Positions 7,699 through 15,956 are shown, counted from the first letter of the stretch. The stretch is 64,000 bases of DNA from Mesorhizobium sp. CA14 (GCF_020165195.1 NZ_JAIUHR010000026.1:38364-102363); one strand, 5' to 3'. Notes: generated by a model not told the origin, from the letters alone. Translations and numbers: made by a program.

Positions 7699-8322
7699 CT
7701 AGTTGATGGCCGACAGCGCGGTCTTGAGTCCCTTGAACGGGGCATCGAGGCTGACGGTCGCTCCCGACGGCAGGGAATAGGAAACCTGGACCGTGGTCTC
7801 TTTGCCGATTTGCTCGCGAAGCACCGGGCCGACGGGCATATAGCCGACGCAGACCGACGCATCGCAACCCTGCAGTTGAACGTCGACCGGCTGTTTGCGG
7901 CCGGCAAGTCTCAGCGAAAGCTTGCTGCCCTCACCTGCCGCGCTCGGGGTTCGCAATATCATGAAGGGTTTGCCTTTCTCGTCGGCCGCGAGCGACCAGC
8001 TGAAGACCAGCGCCTGGCCCTGATCGACGAAGGACTGGCTGATGTTGCACACCTTCTTCCTGGCCTGCAGGTTCTCGTCGCAGATCAGCGTCCAGTTCTC
8101 GAACGGACGGGTGGTGCGCTGATAGTCGCCAAGCTTCACGCCCGCGGGCACCGCGACGTCGGAAGGCTTTATCCGATAGGCGGGCCGGGCCGCCTCCTGC
8201 CCGACCGCGCGCGGACCGGACAGGAGCAGGCAAGCCATGCAAAGCGCCACGGCAGAGACGGTTCGCCCGGCCGAGGACGGGCTCCTTGCCTGAGCATGAT
8301 CATTCGCAGAACCGCTACGCAC
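7699..8322 (-). CDS. Invasion-associated locus B (IalB) family protein
   Basis: A protein of up to 207 aa. After a hydrophobic signal peptide ending near AVGQ (residue ~42) comes an IalB-like domain: FENWTLICDENLQARKKVCNISQSF, then SWSLAADEKGKPFMILRTPS, then the paired cysteines of GCDASVCVGYMPV. IalB proteins are exported, disulfide-containing Rhizobiales proteins first linked to erythrocyte invasion in Bartonella; their molecular function is not settled. The first start is GTG at 8322, which lies inside a palindromic repeat overlapping the end of the autotransporter gene, so the true start could be further in. It begins 16 bp after the autotransporter stop and ends 12 bp before the 239-aa gene. 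Confidence 0.82.
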   Translation of the reverse strand: MRSGSANDHAQARSPSSAGRTVSAVALCMACLLLSGPRAVGQEAARPAYRIKPSDVAVPAGVKLGDYQRTTRPFENWTLICDENLQARKKVCNISQSFVDQGQALVFSWSLAADEKGKPFMILRTPSAAGEGSKLSLRLAGRKQPVDVQLQGCDASVCVGYMPVGPVLREQIGKETTVQVSYSLPSGATVSLDAPFKGLKTALSAIN

Positions 8323-8341
8323 TTTTCGTGATCACGCTCTA
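8291..8341. repeat. Palindromic repeat, GAGCATGATC type (family A), at a gene junction
   Basis: The ends are GAGCATGATCA (8292-8302) and TGATCACGCTC (8329-8339), one mismatch from a perfect inverted pair, with an inner AGAACCGCTACGCACTTTT core. The related copy at 58491-58540 is better preserved. This copy covers the stop codon of the autotransporter gene and the GTG start assigned to the IalB-family gene. Confidence 0.65.
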
Positions 8342-11300
8342 GTTCAGGGTAAAGCTGACACCCGCGCCGACACCCCAGTGTCCACCCGCCGTCGTGCCGG
8401 ATATGTTTGCCCGGGCTCTGCCATCTTCGCTGGTGTAACCGGCGCCGAACGCGACGGCGCCTTCGCCACGCCAGTAGCCGCCGCCGGCCGCCACGCTCAG
8501 CTTGCCCGGACGGTCGTCATAGCGCAGCGAGGCGGCCGCAAGGCCGATCGCGGCGGCCTGACGCGCCTCGCCCCGCGCCTCGCCCATATCCATGTTGAGC
8601 TGGCTGAGCTTGGAGTCGGTATAGGCATTGGCCTGCTGCAGCGTGGTGGCGGCCACCTGGTTGGTGTAGGCCTTGGAGTTGTCGAACGTTGTCGCCAGCC
8701 CGTTGTTGAACTGTAGCACGTTGACTGCATCGGTGTCGGCGGTACCGGCGCCGACATTGTGGATGACGACGGGCGCATTCACGTCGCCGCCGACAAGCGT
8801 CAGCGAATTGGACTTGGTGCCGTCCGGGTTCTTGTCATACTGGACGGCGAACTCATTCAGATTGCCGACACTTCCCTGCACTGCTTCGACAGCCTGATTG
8901 GTCGCGTAGAGCTGGCTGCCGTTGATGGCGTCGGTCGAAGTCTGGCTGATCCGGCCCGCTGCCACATTGGTGACGGTGCGCTCCTTACCGACGTCGCCCA
9001 CGCTCACCGTGCTCGTCGGAGCGGTTCCGGCGAAAGTGTAGTTGACGCCGTTGATCGTGGTGCCGGTGGTGGCGACCGCCGCGGCGGTCGTCGACCCGGC
9101 GCCGAGAGCGACGCTGCCCGGTTCGTTAGCCGTTGCGCCGGCGCCGAGCGCCATTGACTGGGCGCCGTTGGCGGTCGAGTTGGTGCCGAAGGCGATGCTA
9201 TCGGCCTGATTGGAGGTCGCGTTCTGGCCGATCGCGATACCGCCCGGTGCCGTCTGCTGGACGATGGCGCCGTTGCCCATGCCAATGCCGTTGTCACCGT
9301 TGACGGTGGTGCGCGGACCGATCGCGACCGACTCGGCGCCGACAGCCAACGAGTCCGGGGCGGACGAATTGGCGTGGAAGTACATGGTCCCCGTCACCGC
9401 GAAGGAGCTCAGCGCGCCCTTCAACTGACGGAGCGTGACCGCGTCCTGGTCCTGAGTGCCGTCGGCCACGTTGATGATCTGGCGATAAGCGGTGGAGGTA
9501 CCCACCGAGACGGCGCCGAGTAGGGTCATGTCCGCGGTGTTGTAGGGAATGAGGCCGGTGCCAGAGAGGATCGATCCCGACACGGGCGCGACCGCACGGT
9601 CCGAGACCGAGCCGGAGCCAAGCGCCACGCCGTCAGCGATGGTGACCGCTGTGCCGCGGCCGAGAGCCAGCGAATTGGCGGCGGATGCCGTCGCCTGGTA
9701 ACCGAGCGCCGAGGAGCCAACCCCTTGCGCGAAGGCGTCGGTGACCGGCAGCGTGGTGTCGTTGGTACGGACGTAGCGGATGCCGTCGCCATTGGCGTCA
9801 GTGTATGCAGTCGAGGTGTCGCCGGCAAAATTGTTGATCGTGTTGCCGAGCGTGGTGATATCGGCGGTGTTGGCGGCGATGTCGGTGGTGTTCTGCGTCA
9901 CCTGCTGGTTGGTGGCGAAGAGCTGCGAGCCGTTGACGGCATCGGTCGAGGAGTTGCTCAACCGCCCGGCCGCGACGTTCTGGATCTGGCGCTCCGCGCC
10001 CACCGAACCGACCGAGAATGCGCCGGCCGGCGTTCCGCCGGCAAAGGTGTAGTTGACGCCGCCGATCGTCGTGCCGCCGACATTGGTCGTGGTTCCGGAA
10101 ACCGAATTCAGGCCGATCGCCACGTCGCCGGCATTGTTGGCGACAGCATTCGGGCCAATCGCGACGGAATCGGTCCCCAGGGCCTGGGAATCGGCAAGCG
10201 TCGAATTGGCGTGGAAATATTTGATGCCGCCGCCGGTGTTGATGTTGTTGATCGTGTTGCCGAGAGTGGTGATGTCGGCGGTGTTGGCGGCGATATCGGT
10301 GGTGTTCTTCGTCACCTGCTGGTTGGTGGCGAAGAGCTGCGAGCCGTTGACGGCGTCGGTCGAGGAGTTGCTCAACCGCCCTGCCGCGACGTTCTGGATC
10401 TGGCGCTCCGCGCCCACCGAGCCGACCGAGAACGCGCCGGCCGGGGTTCCGCCGGCGAAGGTGTAATTCACGCCACCGATGGTCGTGCCGCCGACCACCG
10501 TCGTGGTGCCGGATACGGAGTTCAGGCCGATTGCCACATCGCCGGCATTGTTGGCCACAGCATTGGGGCCGATCGCGACCGAATCCGTCCCCAGAGCCTG
10601 GGAATCGGGCAGCGTCGAATTGGCGTGGAAATACTTGATGCCGGCACCGGTGTTGATGTTGGTGATCGTATTTCCGATGTTGGCGATATCGGTGGTGTTC
10701 TGTGTCACCTGCTGATTGGTCGCGAAGAGCTGGGAGCCATTGATGGCGTCGGTCGAGGCATTGCTGAGCCGGCCCGCCGCGAGATTGGTGAGGGTCCGCT
10801 CCGCGCCCGGAGCGCCGATGCTGACGGTCGATGTCGGCGTCGTGCCGGCGAAGGCGTAGGTCGTGGTGCCAATCGCCGTGCCGCTGGTGCCGACGGCAGC
10901 GACGGTCACCGAGCCGGAGCCCAGGGCGACGTCGCCGGATTTCGCCGCCGCGGTCGCGCCGTCGCCGAGCGCGATATTGCCGGCGAGTCCGGCGGCACCA
11001 GCGGTGGAGCCGTTGCCCAGCGCAACCGAGCCTTGCCCGATCGCCTTGTTGTTGTTGCCGATCGCCACCGCGCCGGCGGCCTGGTTGGCGGCGGTGGCGC
11101 TTGCCGTGCCGTCGCTGTTGGCGATGTTGTTGGCGCCGCCGGTGAAGGCGCCGGCGCCGCTAGCATAGCTCGGATCGCCGATGGCGACCGCGCCGTTGCC
11201 AAAGGCTTCGTTGCCGTAGCCGATGGCGACCGCCTTGCCGCCGTCGGCCACCGCGCCCGTGCCGATCGCGACGGAATCGGCGGTGATCGCGCTGGCGGCG

Positions 11301-12724
11301 GTGCCCATGGCGACCGCGTTTACGTCCTGTGCCACCGCGCCCGCTCCAACTGCCGTCGAGCCTGCCGCTGTCGAGACGGCTGACGTGCCGATGGCGATGG
11401 AATCGTCACCGCCGGCAGTGGACGAACGGCCACCCGCGAACGCGCGGGTACCGGTGGCTTTGGAGGCGGCACCAATCGAAGCGGATTCCGCTCCCGTCGC
11501 ATTGGCTCCGCCGCCGAGTGCGGTACTGCCGATCCCACCAGCGTTGGCGCTGACGCCGGCGGCGAGAGAATTGTCTCCCGCCGCATTCGCCCCAGACCCG
11601 AACGAGGACGCGTTTTGGCCGCTGGCTACGGCAGTGTTGCCCACGGCCGTGCTGGCGGAGTTGCTCGCAATTGAAGCAGTGCCCATCGCGACAGCGAAAG
11701 CACCGGAAGAGAGCGAATTGGTGCCGATCGCGATGCTGTTAGGCAGCGCCGTGTTGGCCTGAACGCCGGCCTGCGCTCCCAAGCCGAGTGCGATGGACTG
11801 GTTGCCCCAGGCGCTGGCCGTGTTACCCATCGCCGTGGCGCTCGTTCCCGTTGCCTTGGTCAGGATGCCTATGGCAACGGTGTTTTGCTGGGACGCCGTC
11901 ACATCTGTGCCAAGGGCGATGGCGCCCTGCGCAGTAGCGCCCGCTCCCGCAAGAGTGCGCCCGCCGATATTGATGGAGTTGATCTGTGTAGCGACCGACT
12001 GGAAGCCGATCGCGATGGCATTCTGATTGCTTGCGGTGGCGGAAGTACCTTGAGCAAAGGCGTCTATTCCCGACGCGACCGATGAAGTGCCAATCGCGGT
12101 ACTGCGCTGCCCGGTGGCTTGGGTCCCCCAGCCGCCGGCGAAGGAGGTGGCGCCGCTGGCCAAGGAACTGACGCCGACGGCGGTGGCGTTGCCACCCGAA
12201 GCAACGGAGAAGGTTCCCAAGGCGCTGGCACCGGCGGCGGTGGCACTGGAGCTGACGCCGATCGCTACCGTATTGACGTTGTTCGAGATTGTGCCGGAGC
12301 CCAGCGCCACCGCGCCGCCGGGGCCCGTGGCTGAAGCGGTTCGGCCGATGGCGACAGAGTATTGCGCTGTCGATTGAGCCTGGTAGCCGAGCGCTATGGC
12401 CCAGTTAAGGCTGGCGGTTGAGCCATTTCCGATCGCTATGGTCTCGGGAGCGGTCGCGGACCCGCCGTCCTGGGCATATTGCGCTTGTGCCGGCGCCGCG
12501 AACAGGAACAAAGCGGCGGCGGATGCAACATACCTAAGGCTTGCGCCGGCGCCGAGCATGCCGAGCCCATGTCCCTTGCGCCGCATGCCGAGCACGCGAT
12601 GCGCATTGCGAAGCGCCGCCATCAGGCGACGACGGAGCGAGCGGCTGTCGGTGGCGCCGGAGACCCAGTTTCCAGCAAATCGGGCCGACCCGCGCCGAGT
12701 GGTACGTTCTTGCCTGAAGTTCAT
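8339..12724 (-). CDS. YadA-like trimeric autotransporter adhesin
   Basis: A 1461-aa surface adhesin of the type Vc (YadA/Hia/BadA) class. Residues 1-~82 are a long Arg-rich extended signal ending AAPAQAQ. Residues ~90-640 are a left-handed beta-roll head made of repeated AIG..A.A.G..A.A units. Neck/connector motifs follow (AAGRLSNASTDAINGSQLFATNQQV at ~640-665), then long repeated modules (FHANS...DSVAIGP..., neck, coiled-coil NTTDIA) with a 138-aa period, a final neck near 1250, and a C-terminal YadA-type membrane anchor (~1370-1461, ARQAAAIGLAAASLRYDDRPGKLSVAAGGGYW...). Three chains form one 12-strand barrel with the passenger outside. The last residues are SFTLN, not ending on the usual aromatic. 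ATGA overlap couples it to the upstream 151-aa gene. Adhesion to plant or abiotic surfaces is inferred. Confidence 0.95.
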   Translation of the reverse strand: MNFRQERTTRRGSARFAGNWVSGATDSRSLRRRLMAALRNAHRVLGMRRKGHGLGMLGAGASLRYVASAAALFLFAAPAQAQYAQDGGSATAPETIAIGNGSTASLNWAIALGYQAQSTAQYSVAIGRTASATGPGGAVALGSGTISNNVNTVAIGVSSSATAAGASALGTFSVASGGNATAVGVSSLASGATSFAGGWGTQATGQRSTAIGTSSVASGIDAFAQGTSATASNQNAIAIGFQSVATQINSINIGGRTLAGAGATAQGAIALGTDVTASQQNTVAIGILTKATGTSATAMGNTASAWGNQSIALGLGAQAGVQANTALPNSIAIGTNSLSSGAFAVAMGTASIASNSASTAVGNTAVASGQNASSFGSGANAAGDNSLAAGVSANAGGIGSTALGGGANATGAESASIGAASKATGTRAFAGGRSSTAGGDDSIAIGTSAVSTAAGSTAVGAGAVAQDVNAVAMGTAASAITADSVAIGTGAVADGGKAVAIGYGNEAFGNGAVAIGDPSYASGAGAFTGGANNIANSDGTASATAANQAAGAVAIGNNNKAIGQGSVALGNGSTAGAAGLAGNIALGDGATAAAKSGDVALGSGSVTVAAVGTSGTAIGTTTYAFAGTTPTSTVSIGAPGAERTLTNLAAGRLSNASTDAINGSQLFATNQQVTQNTTDIANIGNTITNINTGAGIKYFHANSTLPDSQALGTDSVAIGPNAVANNAGDVAIGLNSVSGTTTVVGGTTIGGVNYTFAGGTPAGAFSVGSVGAERQIQNVAAGRLSNSSTDAVNGSQLFATNQQVTKNTTDIAANTADITTLGNTINNINTGGGIKYFHANSTLADSQALGTDSVAIGPNAVANNAGDVAIGLNSVSGTTTNVGGTTIGGVNYTFAGGTPAGAFSVGSVGAERQIQNVAAGRLSNSSTDAVNGSQLFATNQQVTQNTTDIAANTADITTLGNTINNFAGDTSTAYTDANGDGIRYVRTNDTTLPVTDAFAQGVGSSALGYQATASAANSLALGRGTAVTIADGVALGSGSVSDRAVAPVSGSILSGTGLIPYNTADMTLLGAVSVGTSTAYRQIINVADGTQDQDAVTLRQLKGALSSFAVTGTMYFHANSSAPDSLAVGAESVAIGPRTTVNGDNGIGMGNGAIVQQTAPGGIAIGQNATSNQADSIAFGTNSTANGAQSMALGAGATANEPGSVALGAGSTTAAAVATTGTTINGVNYTFAGTAPTSTVSVGDVGKERTVTNVAAGRISQTSTDAINGSQLYATNQAVEAVQGSVGNLNEFAVQYDKNPDGTKSNSLTLVGGDVNAPVVIHNVGAGTADTDAVNVLQFNNGLATTFDNSKAYTNQVAATTLQQANAYTDSKLSQLNMDMGEARGEARQAAAIGLAAASLRYDDRPGKLSVAAGGGYWRGEGAVAFGAGYTSEDGRARANISGTTAGGHWGVGAGVSFTLN
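9831..10658 (-). repeat. Two tandem 414-bp modules inside the autotransporter gene
   Basis: The segment starting TTGTTGATCG at 9831 recurs at 10245, and a third, partial copy starts at 10659, each exactly 414 bp (138 codons) apart. The two complete copies differ by scattered third-base changes, and in the protein by only a few residues. Each encodes one head-neck-coiled-coil module. Such long near-identical in-frame repeats allow length change by recombination without frameshift. Confidence 0.9.
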
Positions 12725-13176
12725 TGCGAGAATGCCTCCTTTGGTGGGTCGCGCTCGATCACGGCAGGTTCCGCCGACCCTGCCGCCAAAGCGTGTCTGC
12801 TCGAAAATGGGACGATCACATCGGCGCCGCGCGCCAGCAGCGCATGGCCCTGTTTTTCCCCAATCGCCTCGACGCGATCGAGCGTGTTTTCAAGCCAGGC
12901 GTCACCCGCCTCGGGCACAGCCTGGAGCGCCGCCGCAACCCGCTCGGTTGGGATCAGCCGCTCGAGATAGGAGCGCACCGCCGCCAGATGCACGGCAGGC
13001 GCGTCATGCGCGTGAACGACAGCGGTCAGGCCGTAGAGATAATGGGCCAGCAGCATGTCCTGCTTGGCCAGGGGCACGCCATCTCCATAGCGCTTCTCAA
13101 GCGTCCTCGATGCCGACTCCAGCCAGTAACCGATCTCCTCGGAAAGGCTCCGGCGAACCGCCGTGTCGTCGCTCAT
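12721..13176 (-). CDS. Unrecognised 151-aa cytoplasmic protein coupled to the autotransporter
   Basis: I do not recognise this family. The protein is 151 aa, has no signal peptide or membrane span, and looks mostly alpha-helical and acidic (SDDTAVRRSLSEEIGYWLESASRTLEKRYGD..., ...AVRSYLERLIPTERVAAALQAVPEAG). The C-terminal third is Ala/Pro-rich and probably disordered. GAGGGG sits just before the ATG at 13176. Its stop codon overlaps the start of the autotransporter gene as ATGA, so the two are translationally coupled. A role in regulating or escorting the adhesin is possible but rests only on that coupling. Upstream is an AT-rich gap and then an AraC-type gene on the same strand. Confidence 0.65.
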   Translation of the reverse strand: MSDDTAVRRSLSEEIGYWLESASRTLEKRYGDGVPLAKQDMLLAHYLYGLTAVVHAHDAPAVHLAAVRSYLERLIPTERVAAALQAVPEAGDAWLENTLDRVEAIGEKQGHALLARGADVIVPFSSRHALAAGSAEPAVIERDPPKEAFSQ

Positions 13177-13367
13177 GTCCCCTCGGCCAGCTAGAATCCG
13201 AATACCGGATTTGCTGCAGAAAGACAGGTTTTCATGGGTTCGTATTCCAACAAATTGCTGTTTATCTGAAAATACACCGTAGATCTTCCATAGGTTAACG
13301 CAAAATTACTTTAGATATACCTTTCATAAGCCGACATATAAATAAATATCGCTAAATTAGCATTCTC
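13177..13367 (-). promoter_or_regulatory. AT-rich gap, probable promoter of the adhesin operon
   Basis: A 191-bp stretch much richer in A+T than anything else in the window, with runs such as ATAAATAAATAT (about 13335-13350) and TTAGATATACC (about 13311-13321). It contains an inverted repeat AATCCG / CGGATT (13195-13200 and 13206-13211, 5-bp spacer) just upstream of the 151-aa gene. Several TATA-like hexamers make a single promoter hard to choose. It lies between the AraC-type regulator gene and the operon it may control. Confidence 0.45.
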
Positions 13368-13880
13368 TTACTCGACGGCCGACGATCGAACCAGCCTCTC
13401 TCGCACCTGCATTGGTGTCACGTCGCGATATTTCTTCATCGTGGTGGTGAGGTGGCTCTGGCTCGAGAAGCCGCTCAGATAGGCGATGTCCGTGATCGAC
13501 ATGCGCCTTTCGGCCAGCAGCTTCTCGGCAAAGTCGAGGCGAAGGGCAAGAACATATTGATGCGGCGTCACACCGAACGTCTTGGAGAAAGCGCGGGCGA
13601 AATGGTAGGGCGACAGCCCGCACACAGCCGCCATCTCGGCGAGTGAAAGCTTGCGCGAAAAGTTCCCGCTCAAGAATTGCGCCACGAGGCGAGTATGGCC
13701 GATCGACAGCCCGCCTTTCGCGTTCAGCAGCGGCCGCTTTTCAGCAGGAATTTCCGAATACCAAGCTTGCAGATCGTCATCGCGCCGCAACTTGGACTCC
13801 TGATGCCCAGCCCTCCGCAGTCTTGGCCCAACCTTAGAGGGCGCTTTCGGTTCCCTGGCCACAATGATTCGTGATCGCAC
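13368..13880 (-). CDS. AraC-family regulator consisting of the DNA-binding domain only
   Basis: A 170-aa protein whose residues ~65-165 are a complete AraC double helix-turn-helix: LAEMAAVCGLSPYHFARAFSKTFGVTPHQYVLALRL (first HTH and linker) and ITDIAYLSGFSSQSHLTTTMKKYRDVTP (second HTH). The usual ~150-aa sensing domain is absent; the ~60 residues before the HTH are short and unlike a cupin. The start is GTG at 13880; a TAG five codons upstream in the same frame rules out a longer in-frame protein. It lies 191 bp upstream of the adhesin operon on the same strand and is a natural candidate regulator of it (inference). It may be a decayed full-length regulator or a functional small one. Confidence 0.8.
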   Translation of the reverse strand: MRSRIIVAREPKAPSKVGPRLRRAGHQESKLRRDDDLQAWYSEIPAEKRPLLNAKGGLSIGHTRLVAQFLSGNFSRKLSLAEMAAVCGLSPYHFARAFSKTFGVTPHQYVLALRLDFAEKLLAERRMSITDIAYLSGFSSQSHLTTTMKKYRDVTPMQVRERLVRSSAVE

Positions 13881-14185
13881 GTGCTGTCGGCGCTATCGAG
13901 TTTGCCCCCCGGCAACAGCACGTCAAAGGCCATGATTTGGCCCATCCGGTATTTCATGAAATTGCGGTTCCGTCGGGAAAAGTTCCGTAGCGAAAAGTTT
14001 TAGCCGCCACTGAGGCGGCTCACCCGTCGACGGGTAAGATTTGATCGTCGAGAGGTAACGAGAATGACTTTCGGGGCGGCACATCTCCGTGACGGATTCG
14101 CCCGACGGCAAACGGGTCTCGCCCGATATCAAAGGTTACGGGGACGTGATTCGCGTCGCGCTCAACTCGGTGCCGCCTCTTTGCT
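13881..14185. other. Non-coding gap of 305 bp
   Basis: No reading frame here has a recognisable product or credible ribosome site. The only structure I see is a GC-rich inverted stretch GCCGCC..GAGGCGGC around 14001-14021 (CCGCC/GGCGG with ACTGA loop) and CACCCGTCGACGGGT at 14020-14035, which could form a small hairpin. It separates the AraC-type gene from the HerA-like ATPase gene, both on the minus strand. Confidence 0.4.
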
Positions 14186-15709
14186 TCAGCGGCCTCGCGC
14201 CAGGCTTCCCAAAATCCCGCGCACGATGGCGCGGCCGACGGACGAGCCGACCGAGCGCACCACCGACTTGATGGCGGCTTCGGCAACGGTCTGGCGGTTT
14301 GAGGACCGCCGGTTGCCTGTCCCCAGGACATCGTCGAAGCCCGGAATAGTCCAGCGCGAACCGCCGCTGTTTTGCTGCTGTGCCTGGGCCTCGGCGTCCT
14401 GCGCCTCCTTGGCCTTTTTCTGCAGCATTTCGAAGGCCGATTCGCGATCGACGACTTCGTCGTACTGGCCGGCGACCGGGCTCTCGGCGATGATCTTGCG
14501 GCGCTCATCGGGCGTGATCGGGCCGAGCCGCGATGAGGGCGGCCGGATCAGCGTGCGCTGGACCATGGCCGGCACGCCCTTGTCCTCCAGCATCGAGACA
14601 AGCGCCTCGCCGGTGGCAAGCTGGGTGATGGCGGTGGCGCAGTCGAAATCGGGATTGGGCCGGAAGGTTTCGGCGGCCGTGCGCACCGCCTGCTGCTCGC
14701 GCGGCGTATAGGCGCGCAGCGCATGCTGAACGCGGTTGCCGAGCTGGGCCAGCACCTTTTCCGGGATGTCGAGCGGGTTCTGGGTGACGAAATAGACGCC
14801 GACGCCCTTGGAGCGGATCAGCCGCACCACCTGCTCGACGCGATCGATCAGCACCTTCGGCGCGTCCTCGAACAAAAGATGCGCCTCGTCGAAGAAGAAC
14901 ACCAGCTTCGGCCGGTCGAGATCGCCGACCTCGGGCAGTTCCTCGAACAGCTCCGACATCAGCCAGAGCAGGAAGGTGGCGTAGAGTCTGGGATTCATCA
15001 TCAATTTGTCGGCCGCCAGGACGCTGATCGCGCCGCGCCCGTCGCGCGTGGTGCGCATGATGTCGGCGATGCGCAGCGCCGGCTCGCCGAAGAAGTTCGC
15101 GGCACCTTGGCTCTCCAGCACGAGCAGCGTGCGCTGGATAGCGCCGACCGAAGGCTTAGTGACATTGCCGTAGCGTGCGCTGAGTTCGTCGGCGCGCTCG
15201 GCGATGTTGGCGAGCAGCGCCTGCAGGTCCTTGAGATCGAGCAGCAGCAGGCCTTCCTCGTCGGCGATGCGGAAGGCGATGTTCATGACGCCTTCCTGCG
15301 CTTCGGTGAGGTTCATCAGCCGCGACAAGAGCAGCGGCCCCATCTCGGAAATGGTGGCGCGGATCGGATGGCCCTGCTCGCCGAACAGGTCCCAGAAGAT
15401 GACCGGAAATTCCTGGAACTGGTAGGGATCGAGCTTTATCTGCTCGGCGCGCTTGACGAGGAAATCCTTGGCCTCGCCCATCATGGCTATACCGGAAAGG
15501 TCACCCTTGATGTCGGCGCAGAAGACAGGCACGCCGGCATTCGAAAAGCCTTCGGCCAGAATTTGCAGGCTGACGGTCTTGCCGGTGCCCGTGGCCCCGG
15601 TGACGAGGCCATGGCGGTTGCCGTAGCGCAGCAGCAGCTCTTCGGCGCGCTGATAGGAATCGTCGGGCTTGCGGCTGGCGCCGATGAAGATGCTGGTCTC
15701 GTCAGCCAT
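14186..15709 (-). CDS. HerA/DUF853-family ATPase
   Basis: A 507-aa protein of the DUF853 (YjgR-like) branch of the HerA/FtsK ATPases. The Walker A is GATGTGKTVSLQ near residue 40, the Walker B is FFFDEAHLLFED near residue 260, and the arginine-finger region NRVQHALRAYTPREQQAVRTAA is near 350. The C-terminal ~110 residues contain a Lys/Gln-rich, partly coiled segment (KKAKEAQDAEAQAQQQ) and a Gly/Ser-rich tail. The family's substrate is not known; DNA translocation is presumed from homology. The start is the ATG at 15709 with GGAG seven bases upstream; an upstream in-frame ATG gives an unrelated N-terminus. It is divergent from the methylmalonyl-CoA mutase genes. Confidence 0.9.
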   Translation of the reverse strand: MADETSIFIGASRKPDDSYQRAEELLLRYGNRHGLVTGATGTGKTVSLQILAEGFSNAGVPVFCADIKGDLSGIAMMGEAKDFLVKRAEQIKLDPYQFQEFPVIFWDLFGEQGHPIRATISEMGPLLLSRLMNLTEAQEGVMNIAFRIADEEGLLLLDLKDLQALLANIAERADELSARYGNVTKPSVGAIQRTLLVLESQGAANFFGEPALRIADIMRTTRDGRGAISVLAADKLMMNPRLYATFLLWLMSELFEELPEVGDLDRPKLVFFFDEAHLLFEDAPKVLIDRVEQVVRLIRSKGVGVYFVTQNPLDIPEKVLAQLGNRVQHALRAYTPREQQAVRTAAETFRPNPDFDCATAITQLATGEALVSMLEDKGVPAMVQRTLIRPPSSRLGPITPDERRKIIAESPVAGQYDEVVDRESAFEMLQKKAKEAQDAEAQAQQQNSGGSRWTIPGFDDVLGTGNRRSSNRQTVAEAAIKSVVRSVGSSVGRAIVRGILGSLARGR

Positions 15710-15956
15710 ATCCGGTCTCCGCAATCTATTTCGCTCAAGGGCCTCGCCCCGACGTATAGTAACGCCAGCTGCATGCGGCAATGCCCCGTGTCGAGTTGGG
15801 GCGCATCGAATTTGGCCTTTGGCGCTTGCGGATTTTGCGCATGTTTGGCAATCGATTGGCTGGCCGCGAGAACCGGCCGGATGACGCATTGTGATATCCG
15901 GTTCCTGACCTTAGATTGGTTGGACCGGCTGATGCGGCCGAGAAGCGAGGAGAGCC

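Noticed and set aside
9725..11383. A 552-codon plus-strand open frame within the adhesin region.
   Set aside because: It is the mirror of the repetitive adhesin head (repeated DRHRI.. pattern follows the repeat units) and has no ribosome site or known domain.
13724..13957. A 77-codon minus-strand frame overlapping the AraC-type gene, as a frameshifted N-terminal sensing domain.
   Set aside because: The residues show no cupin-like pattern, and the frame runs on through the HTH-coding region without similarity.
13881..14185. A small gene in the gap between the AraC-type gene and the HerA-like ATPase.
   Set aside because: The open frames lack ribosome sites and recognisable composition; I leave the gap as non-coding.
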